Shown here: piece by piece, positions 1 through 5,296 of the stretch
Numbering within the stretch: the stretch's first letter is position 1
How the letters are laid out: each line of letters opens with the position of its first letter
Assembly: GCA_964401885.1 (NCBI GenBank)
Contig: CAYOAC010000039.1
Span: 1 to 5,860 of the forward strand
Reading direction: 5' to 3'
Length of the DNA: 5,860 nucleotides
Source: JAULZV01 sp964401885
GTDB lineage: Bacteria; Patescibacteriota; Minisyncoccia; Phycocordibacterales; JAACPR01
The notes under the pieces: model-generated
Told to the model about the DNA's origin: nothing
Databases searched by the model: none
What the model saw: only the letters and a program-made list of their open reading frames with translations
Program-made: the position numbers and the translations under genes

Positions 1-5
1 TATTT

Positions 6-35
6 ACCACGAGCAGGAAGTGCTCGTGGTTTTTT
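6..35 (+). terminator. Rho-independent terminator of a gene left of the window
   Basis: A perfect 10-bp inverted repeat (arms 6-15 and 21-30, ACCACGAGCA and its complement) encloses the 5-base loop GGAAG. A run of six T (30-35) follows, its first base shared with the stem. The T-run is on the right-hand side only, so the terminator works for rightward transcription. No rightward gene lies in bases 1-5, so it must serve a gene that ends just before the window. That gene's identity cannot be seen. Confidence 0.88.
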
Positions 36-42
36 ATATATG

Positions 43-75
43 AAAAGCGGGCGGCCCGAAGGGCCGCCCGCTTTT
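43..75 (-). terminator. Strong bidirectional terminator at the end of the secD-secF operon
   Basis: A perfect 15-bp stem (arms 43-57 and 61-75) has a 3-base loop. The core is GCGGGCGGCCC, flanked by A4 on the left and T4 on the right, so either strand ends its hairpin with a U-run. It begins 11 bases past the secF stop on the minus strand, where it should end leftward transcription. Read rightward, it backs up the terminator at 6-35, so the pair separates two convergent transcription units. The stem is strikingly GC-rich against the AT-rich surroundings. Confidence 0.92.
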
Positions 76-86
76 AAAACAAAAAC

Positions 87-992
87 CTATCTTTTCACCG
101 CTTTTGATTTTGAATAAGTCAAAAGTGACGCAGCTACAAAAATAGATGAATATGTCCCGGAGAAAATACCTATAAACAAAGCTAAAGCAAAGTTCTGTAC
201 ACTACCAGTTGTGAAATACCAAATAATTGCAATCGAAAGCAATACTGTAAATGAAGAGTTGATTGATCGAACAAAAGTTTCAGATAAACTTTTACCAACA
301 ATCTTATCGAAATCTCTTTCTTTTTCTGTATCTGTTGCATGAGAAAGATTTTCTCTAATTCTATCAAATACAACTATTGTGTCGTTAATAGAATATCCAA
401 GAATAACCAACAAAGCAGTCAAGAACAGTGAATCTACTTCTATACCAGCATAGTGTCCAAGAAGGGCAAAAGCACCGATTGTAATAACGATATCATGAAT
501 CAAAGCAACCATAGTTATAAGCCCATATTTCCAAGAAGAAACAGGCTTTGAAACATGTCTAAAGGCATATGCAATAAACAAAGCGATTGCTAATATTGTT
601 AGTATTAGAGACACGATAGCCTTACTTTTCAATTCATTTCCAAGAGTTGGACCAATTGTGTCATATTTTTGAACGCTAATACTTTTTAAATTATTATTTG
701 AAATTGAATTAAGAACATGGATATTATGACTTGTGCCCCCATTAGGATCTTTTGTTCTTAAACTATATCCATTATCAGTACTTCTAAGAATAAAATTCTC
801 TCCAAGATTTTTTTCTAATCTTTCTACCAAACCAGACTCATCAATCTGTTCCGTTGTAGTAAAGTCAATAATTGAACCACCGGTAAACTCTATCCCAATT
901 TTAAGTTTTAATACTGCAATAAGAATCAGAGATGCAACAACAAGAATTAAAGAAATCCCTAGAAATATTTTTTTGAATTTTAGAATGATCAT
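87..992 (-). CDS. secF: Protein translocase subunit SecF
   Basis: SecF forms a complex with SecD in the cytoplasmic membrane and uses the proton gradient to help pull secreted proteins through SecYEG. The 301-residue product has the full SecF plan. TM1 lies at about 8-30, followed by the GIEFTGG motif (33-39; the family usually has GIDFTGG), a periplasmic P4-type domain (about 40-110) and TIGPTLG (112-118). Five more TM segments lie at about 125-143, 156-178, 188-208, 246-262 and 267-289. LGYSINDTIVVFDRIREN (199-216) is the conserved TM4 signature. By family analogy, D204 and R242 are the likely counterparts of the proton-path Asp and Arg of the Thermus SecDF; this is inference. The length is normal for a split SecF. 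The ATG follows the secD stop (TAA) after one base and has no Shine-Dalgarno sequence, so translation is probably coupled to secD. The stop is TAG. Confidence 0.97.
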   Translation of the reverse strand: MIILKFKKIFLGISLILVVASLILIAVLKLKIGIEFTGGSIIDFTTTEQIDESGLVERLEKNLGENFILRSTDNGYSLRTKDPNGGTSHNIHVLNSISNNNLKSISVQKYDTIGPTLGNELKSKAIVSLILTILAIALFIAYAFRHVSKPVSSWKYGLITMVALIHDIVITIGAFALLGHYAGIEVDSLFLTALLVILGYSINDTIVVFDRIRENLSHATDTEKERDFDKIVGKSLSETFVRSINSSFTVLLSIAIIWYFTTGSVQNFALALFIGIFSGTYSSIFVAASLLTYSKSKAVKR

Positions 993-993
993 A

Positions 994-2400
994 TTATTTT
1001 TTGTTAGAAATTACAGTTGTATCGTTTAATGGTTTAACAGTAAGATTTAGTCCTTTTGCATACAAAAACCTTCCAAATTTTCCTAAATCTTTTTGTGAAA
1101 TAGCCAGAAGCAATGTTCTTGAAATGAACACGGCGCTAAACATAGATATAATTACACCTAATCCAAATACGAGTGCAAATCCTTTGATCAAAGAAACATC
1201 GGAGAACCAATACAATATAACTGCTGCGATAATACTTGTTATATTACCATCCCTAATAGATGTCCATGCTCGAGAAAATCCATGTTCAATAGCATTTCTT
1301 AAAGCATGTCCCCTTTCTAATTCTTCTTTTATACGTTCGAATATAAGAACATTGGCATCAACAGCCATACCAAGAGAAAGTATAAATCCGGCAATACCAG
1401 CTGATGTCAAAACAACGGGTATAGATTTAAATAGAGAGAACATAATTAATGTGTATAAGACTAATGAAATAGAAGCAACAACCCCTGGCAATCTATAAAA
1501 TAGAATCATGAATATAATTATCGCAATTATAGAAACCAATAATGCTTTAGCACTAACATCAAGAGTATGTTGTCCAAGAGTTGAACCAACAATTTGTGTA
1601 TTCATTAATTCAATAGGTAAAGGCAAAGCTCCAAAGTTAAGATTATTTACAAGATCCCTTGCTTCTTCAGCAGTAAAATCTCCATTTATTTGCGCCTTCC
1701 CACCAGATATTTTTTGTTGAATTACAGGATTTGAAATAATATTCCCATCAAGGAAAATGGCCAACTCTTTACCTACATTGTCCCCTGTAACTTTTTCAAA
1801 AATTTTGTCTCCTTCAGCATTAAATTCAATAGAAACCAAAGGCTTTCTTGTTGTTGGATCAAAAACTAATGTTGCTCTCTTAAGATTACCTCCAGTAATA
1901 GATGGTGCCTGATATGCCGAAGCAATTATCTTAGATACCAATTCTGGTGAAGAACTAGCTTTCGTAATTTCTTCTTGAAGTTTCGCTTCGTCAAGATCTG
2001 TTTTTAATAATTTAAACTCAAGAAGAGGTGTTTGTCCTATTGATTCTATAGCTTTTTGAATATTTTCTTCACCTGGAAGATCTATAGTAAGTCTGTACTT
2101 ATCTTTTTGATCAGAAAAACTACTTCCCGTTTCAGTTTGAACAATTGGTTCCGAAACACCAAATTTATTAACTCTTTTTTCAATAGTTTGTCTCAATACA
2201 TCCATTGATTTTGATATATCTTGAACAGAAGTAATTGCAGAAGTATCTGCACGATAAACTAAGTGAGTCCCCCCGTTTAAATCCAAACCGTATTTAAATT
2301 TGTAAGAAGATTGTTGTGCGATTTCTGTAGAATATACAAAATAACCCAAAGTCAATCCGATAAGCAGAATTATTACTGCAAAAATCCTATATTTTGTCAT
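994..2400 (-). CDS. secD: Protein translocase subunit SecD
   Basis: SecD is the partner of SecF and carries the large periplasmic P1 domain thought to grip emerging substrate. The 468-residue product shows TM1 (about 6-24) and GLDLNGG (38-44). A P1 base region follows with NKFGVSEP (78-85), then a head and base region up to about 265 that ends in FGALPLPIEL, and then GSTLG (272-276). Five further TM segments lie at about 284-303, 307-324, 331-352, 385-399 and 405-430. MAVDANVLIFERIKEEL (345-361) is the SecD TM4 signature; D348 is the likely proton-path Asp. GFSRAWTSIRDGN (374-386) is the conserved cytoplasmic loop. At 468 residues it is shorter than the roughly 615-residue enterobacterial protein and nearer to SecD of small genomes. 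The start gives a clean TM1 and sits 7 bases after a TATAAT box, without a Shine-Dalgarno sequence. The stop is TAA. Confidence 0.97.
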   Translation of the reverse strand: MTKYRIFAVIILLIGLTLGYFVYSTEIAQQSSYKFKYGLDLNGGTHLVYRADTSAITSVQDISKSMDVLRQTIEKRVNKFGVSEPIVQTETGSSFSDQKDKYRLTIDLPGEENIQKAIESIGQTPLLEFKLLKTDLDEAKLQEEITKASSSPELVSKIIASAYQAPSITGGNLKRATLVFDPTTRKPLVSIEFNAEGDKIFEKVTGDNVGKELAIFLDGNIISNPVIQQKISGGKAQINGDFTAEEARDLVNNLNFGALPLPIELMNTQIVGSTLGQHTLDVSAKALLVSIIAIIIFMILFYRLPGVVASISLVLYTLIMFSLFKSIPVVLTSAGIAGFILSLGMAVDANVLIFERIKEELERGHALRNAIEHGFSRAWTSIRDGNITSIIAAVILYWFSDVSLIKGFALVFGLGVIISMFSAVFISRTLLLAISQKDLGKFGRFLYAKGLNLTVKPLNDTTVISNKK

Positions 2401-2407
2401 AGGTGGG

Positions 2408-2435
2408 ATTATAACATTATTAAACTCAATGTCAC
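2408..2435 (-). promoter_or_regulatory. Extended -10 promoter for secD-secF, probably leaderless
   Basis: On the minus strand there is GTGACA (2435-2430; five of six bases match TTGACA), a 16-bp spacer, and a perfect TATAAT (2413-2408). The -10 is preceded by TGT, giving an extended -10. Only seven bases (CCCACCT) separate the -10 from the secD ATG at 2400, so initiation at the usual distance falls on or next to the A of ATG. No purine-rich ribosome site is present. The -35 abuts the end of the upstream transferase gene, whose stop codon starts just upstream of it. The start site has not been measured. Confidence 0.72.
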
Positions 2436-3779
2436 CTACTTCCCCTTATTCAAAAGCAGTGTTTTTATTGTTTTTAATCCAATAACCAAATCCAGTATTA
2501 TTGATCTGTTTTTAACGTAATAAAGATCGTAAGATAATTTTTCTTTAGTTAATTCCATTCCAATCCCATGATGAGGATGATCCTCTTGATAAATTTGTGC
2601 CCAACCAGACAAACCCGGTTTAATTAAATGTCGCACATTATAAAAAGGAATCTGTTGTGAATATCGATTTACTGCATCCATGAATTCAGGTCGTGGACCT
2701 ATCAATGAGATATCTCCTTTTAAAACATTCCAAACTTGTGGGAACTCATCGATTCGAGTTTTTCTCAAAAATGCTCCTACTTTTGTGACTTTGTTTTGTT
2801 TCCCTTCTGTTTGCCATTTCCCACCATCATTCGCAAAAGTCATTGTTCTAAACTTTAACATTTTAATTAATTTATTATTTTTTCCTACGCGTTCTTGTAT
2901 TGAAAATAATTCTTTCCCATCTTCTATTTTAAGAGCAAAATATACAAATGGATATACAAATAAAGAGAAAATTCCTAAAACAAAAGAAATACAAATATCC
3001 ATAATTCTTTTTGAAGTGTCGTATAAAATATGAGGTTTTGAACGGACATTTTCCAAAAACCAACTATACTTCACTAGTTGTAATGATACTTTTCCATAGA
3101 GTGATTCGTACATATCATCAACTTCAAAAAATTGAACTCCAGAAAACATTAGATTATAAAACGTTGGTAGATAAGGGTTTATTGCATCATCTTTACTATC
3201 CAAAAAAACATACTTAATTTGATTCATATAGATATGCTCTACAAGACCACTGATATCAATGTTTGAATCATCGAGATCTAAAAAATATGAGACATTAAAA
3301 CCAGAGTTACTATTCTGTAAATCTTTTTTCAAAAATTTAGCATCTTCACCTCTTGAAACAATACAAATTTGATTTTGTTTTTTGGGCACATAAGACATTA
3401 CAAGTAATCTCCAAACAGCCAACAAAACAATAGAAACAAAAAGATAAATAAAAAGATTTGTCTTGGGTGTAATTTGAGTAAGCGGTGTAAAATAAAAAAA
3501 TAAAACAGCAACAATAGAATTAACTATCTGCGCTTGCAAGATAACTGGAATTATTTTTTTCTTTTGAATTATAAATTGTTTTTCATACAAACCAAAAATA
3601 AAGAAAGATCCAAACCATAAAACAAAAAGGATTGTGAATGGTAGTAAGTGATCTTGAAAAACATTTCTATCAGGCAAATCAAAATATCTAATAACCAACA
3701 TTACCCACAGAGATATGTACAAGACAATAATATCCCCTAGCGCATACATTATTGATTCTTTTTTGGAAGTTAGATTCAT
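2436..3779 (-). CDS. Polyprenyl-phosphate hexose-1-phosphate transferase (WcaJ/EPS-type sugar transferase)
   Basis: Enzymes of this family move a sugar-1-phosphate from a UDP-sugar to undecaprenyl phosphate, starting a lipid-linked surface glycan at the inner membrane face. The 447-residue product has four N-terminal TM segments (about 13-33, 46-64, 77-98 and 107-130). A soluble CoA-binding-like/Rossmann-like domain (about 136-245) follows, whose usual glycine-rich loop is reduced to VSRGED. The bacterial sugar transferase domain runs from about 254: KRIMD (257-261), a hydrophobic re-entrant helix with P277, ERVG (296-299), KFRTM (309-313), TRIDEFPQVWNVLKGD (341-356) with the catalytic Asp-Glu pair D344-E345, GPRPE (361-365) and PGLSGWAQ (388-395). 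All catalytic motifs are intact and the length is near the family's 450-470. The sugar cannot be read from sequence. Met11 is an alternative start, but Met1 fits the promoter spacing. secD follows after 35 bases without a terminator, so readthrough is likely. Confidence 0.93.
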   Translation of the reverse strand: MNLTSKKESIMYALGDIIVLYISLWVMLVIRYFDLPDRNVFQDHLLPFTILFVLWFGSFFIFGLYEKQFIIQKKKIIPVILQAQIVNSIVAVLFFYFTPLTQITPKTNLFIYLFVSIVLLAVWRLLVMSYVPKKQNQICIVSRGEDAKFLKKDLQNSNSGFNVSYFLDLDDSNIDISGLVEHIYMNQIKYVFLDSKDDAINPYLPTFYNLMFSGVQFFEVDDMYESLYGKVSLQLVKYSWFLENVRSKPHILYDTSKRIMDICISFVLGIFSLFVYPFVYFALKIEDGKELFSIQERVGKNNKLIKMLKFRTMTFANDGGKWQTEGKQNKVTKVGAFLRKTRIDEFPQVWNVLKGDISLIGPRPEFMDAVNRYSQQIPFYNVRHLIKPGLSGWAQIYQEDHPHHGIGMELTKEKLSYDLYYVKNRSIILDLVIGLKTIKTLLLNKGK

Positions 3780-3782
3780 AAT

Positions 3783-3810
3783 TTGATTTTATATATATCT
3801 ACCGTATCAT
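3783..3810 (+). promoter_or_regulatory. Promoter for the rightward glycosyltransferase, probably leaderless
   Basis: TTGATT (3783-3788), a 16-bp spacer and TATCAT (3805-3810) form a sigma-70-like promoter. The -10 ends six bases before the ATG at 3817, so transcription should start at or beside the start codon. The intervening bases AAACAT contain no Shine-Dalgarno sequence. The -35 overlaps the proposed -10 of the divergent transferase gene. Confidence 0.58.
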
Positions 3811-3813
3811 AAA
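3786..3813 (-). promoter_or_regulatory. Possible promoter for the sugar transferase gene
   Basis: On the minus strand TAAAAT (3791-3786; five of six bases match TATAAT) lies six bases before the ATG at 3779. A weak TTTATG (3813-3808; three of six bases match) sits 16 bases further up. TATAAA at 3793-3788 is an alternative -10. The region is so AT-rich that such matches arise easily, so the spacing to the ATG, shared with neighbouring genes, is the main support. The gene must start from this 37-bp gap or within it, because the next gene diverges. Confidence 0.42.
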
Positions 3814-3816
3814 CAT

Positions 3817-4962
3817 ATGCCAAATCAAGACCACATATGTATAGCTATTACAAAATCCAATATGGGTGGAGCTCAAAAATATGTTGTAACCCTTGCCCAA
3901 GAGCTTCAAAAATTAGGTAAAAAAGTTACTGTTTTGTCTGGTGGTGATGGGATTTTATTTAAACAATTAGAAGAAAAAAATATTCCATTTATAAAATTGA
4001 CACAAAGTCAAAGAGATATTTCAATCTTAAAAGAGTTCAAATTAGCCAAAGAACTTTATAAAATATTCAAACAGATCAAACCAACAGTTCTTCATCTTAA
4101 CAGTTCAAAACTAGGTGGAATTGGAGCGTTTGTTGGTAGGATTGCCGGTATAAAAAATATTTTCTACACAGCTCATGGCTGGGCTTTTAATGAATCTAGA
4201 CCTCAATGGCAAAAAAAACTTATCTATATTTTATCTTGGGTTTCTATAATTCTTTCCACTAAAACAATTTGTGTTTCAAAACAAACCCTAAATCAAATCT
4301 CTTTCCTGCCATTTATAAAAAATAAATTAATAGTTATTTATAATGGGATTCAAATTCCTGATTTTTTATCTTCTGAAGATGCACGAAATGAATTATCTAA
4401 AAAATTTACCTATTTAGACAAAAATAAAAAATGGTTTCTTATATTAGCAGAACCCCATTATACAAAAGGTCATGATTTATTTTTTGAAGCAATCAAAGAC
4501 ATGAGAGATTCATTAGAAAATTATCAAATAATCTGTGTCGGCTCTGGAGAATTAGAAGGAAAATTAAAAGCCACGATACACCATAAAAACCTTGAAAAAT
4601 ATGTGTTTTTTACTGGTTTTATAGAAAATGCTTCACAATATTTAAAGGGCTTTGAGTTACTTATTCTACCAAGTCGAACGGAGGCACTTCCCCTTTCTAT
4701 ACTTGAATCAGGATTGGGGCAAGTTCCTGTTATTGCAAGTAATGTTGGTGGCATACCAGAAATTATAACAGATGGAGAAAACGGTTTTCTATTTGAAAAA
4801 GAAAATATCAAAGATTTAAAAGATAAACTAAACATCTTTATTTCTATAACAGATGACGATAAAAAGATATTAACAAATAATCTCTGTCAAAAGATTTCAA
4901 AAGATTTTTCCCTAAAAGAAATGGTTGAACAGACTATTGCAGAGTATGGGTTTGTTTTTTGA
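3817..4962 (+). CDS. Glycosyltransferase, GT-B fold, family 4 type
   Basis: The product probably moves a sugar from a nucleotide-sugar to a growing surface glycan on the cytoplasmic side of the membrane. The 381 residues show the two-domain GT-B layout. The N-terminal acceptor domain (about 5-180) has the GGAQ loop (17-20), HLNSSKLGG (93-101), TAHGWAFN (118-125) and YNGI (175-178). The C-terminal donor domain has KGHDLFFEA (217-225), VGSGELEGKL (241-250), GFIENASQYL (267-276), the EX7E pair E289/E297 within PSRTEALPLSILE, and ASNVGGIPEIITDGENG (307-323). The basic residue normally five before Lys217 in GRLxxxKG is Glu212 here, which is unusual. There is no signal peptide or clear TM helix; a hydrophobic stretch near 135-148 may dock on the membrane. 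It diverges from the lipid-linked sugar transferase gene, which supports a shared glycan pathway. Donor and acceptor are unknown. The stop is TGA. Confidence 0.92.
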   Translation: MPNQDHICIAITKSNMGGAQKYVVTLAQELQKLGKKVTVLSGGDGILFKQLEEKNIPFIKLTQSQRDISILKEFKLAKELYKIFKQIKPTVLHLNSSKLGGIGAFVGRIAGIKNIFYTAHGWAFNESRPQWQKKLIYILSWVSIILSTKTICVSKQTLNQISFLPFIKNKLIVIYNGIQIPDFLSSEDARNELSKKFTYLDKNKKWFLILAEPHYTKGHDLFFEAIKDMRDSLENYQIICVGSGELEGKLKATIHHKNLEKYVFFTGFIENASQYLKGFELLILPSRTEALPLSILESGLGQVPVIASNVGGIPEIITDGENGFLFEKENIKDLKDKLNIFISITDDDKKILTNNLCQKISKDFSLKEMVEQTIAEYGFVF

Positions 4963-4974
4963 ATTGTTTTTTGA
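4952..4974 (+). repeat. Tandem pair of TTGTTTTTTGA with a 12-base period
   Basis: The 11-mer TTGTTTTTTGA occurs at 4952-4962 and again at 4964-4974 with a single A between. The first copy encodes the last two complete codons and TGA stop of the glycosyltransferase. The second copy carries most of a TTGACA sequence (4971-4976). It may be a small duplication or a low-complexity coincidence. Confidence 0.7.
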
Positions 4975-4980
4975 CATAAT
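4952..4980 (+). promoter_or_regulatory. Possible promoter for the small membrane protein and pilin genes
   Basis: TTGTTT (4952-4957), a 17-bp spacer and CATAAT (4975-4980) lie upstream of the ATG at 4987. The -10 is preceded by TGA, which satisfies the TGN extended -10 rule, and ends six bases before the ATG, as at the other starts in the window. A perfect TTGACA at 4971-4976 looks stronger as a -35, but no -10 lies 16-18 bases beyond it. Readthrough from the glycosyltransferase is also possible, as no hairpin lies between. Confidence 0.48.
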
Positions 4981-4986
4981 GTTAAC

Positions 4987-5295
4987 ATGTCAGTTGACTT
5001 CGATGAAGACACATATAGACCTTTAGGGTATAATATTAATAATTCCCCTAATGGTATTACAAACACTAATAAAATTGTCATGTTTTTAATTAAAAAAAAT
5101 ATTGCAAAAGATGAAAAGCAAGCAAACATAATTTTGATTTTTGTTTCTTTAATCTTTTTTACTATTTCCGGTTTCCTATTTAAAAATCTACTACTAGCCG
5201 AAACACCGATCGTCATACCTTATGAAAAAATGACTGAAGTCCAAAAAGCTAAAATACCGAAGGAGATTAGAGAATTAATTGATTCATCAAGATAA
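4987..5295 (+). CDS. Small single-pass membrane protein of unknown function, upstream of a pilin gene
   Basis: I do not recognise a named family. The 102-residue product has a polar, acidic N-terminus (SVDFDEDTYRPLGYNINN), a short hydrophobic patch (30-35) and a Lys-rich segment (36-45). One strong TM helix lies at about 48-70, and the C-terminal tail is charged, with PYEKMTEVQKAKIPKEIREL at 78-97. Lysines before the helix suggest the N-terminus is inside and the tail outside. There is no lipobox, signal peptidase site or prepilin motif. Evidence that it is real: the frame is open with a normal ATG, a promoter-like sequence lies six bases upstream, and its TAA stop is one base from the ATG of the pilin gene. 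The likeliest role is an accessory or anchoring part of the pilus system, but this rests on position alone. Confidence 0.8.
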   Translation: MSVDFDEDTYRPLGYNINNSPNGITNTNKIVMFLIKKNIAKDEKQANIILIFVSLIFFTISGFLFKNLLLAETPIVIPYEKMTEVQKAKIPKEIRELIDSSR

Positions 5296-5296
5296 T

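Noticed and set aside
733..2520. Several open frames on the plus strand (such as 733-1029, 1001-1498, 1508-1720 and 2311-2520)
   Set aside because: They lie opposite secF and secD, whose full-length family motifs are clear, and their translations show no domain pattern. They are antisense shadows.
4960..4974. Recoding of TGA, as in Gracilibacteria/Absconditabacteria
   Set aside because: Reading through the TGA at 4960 adds only three residues before another TGA, and no gene in the window has an internal in-frame TGA. A standard code fits.
4971..4999. Perfect TTGACA at 4971-4976 as the -35 of a promoter inside the 102-residue gene
   Set aside because: No TATAAT-like hexamer lies 16-18 bases downstream, where the sequence reads GACTTCGATG, so the match is more likely fortuitous.
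4211..5099. Runs of eight A (4211-4218 and 5092-5099) as programmed slippage sites
   Set aside because: Both lie inside intact frames that continue with sensible protein sequence. Such runs are expected in Lys-rich, AT-rich genes, and no useful alternative frame follows.
4524..5216. Minus-strand open frames at 4524-4835 and 4887-5216
   Set aside because: They lie opposite the GT4 donor domain and the 102-residue gene. The plus strand has the conserved GT4 motifs, promoter-like spacing and the tight junction to the pilin, so the plus frames are preferred.
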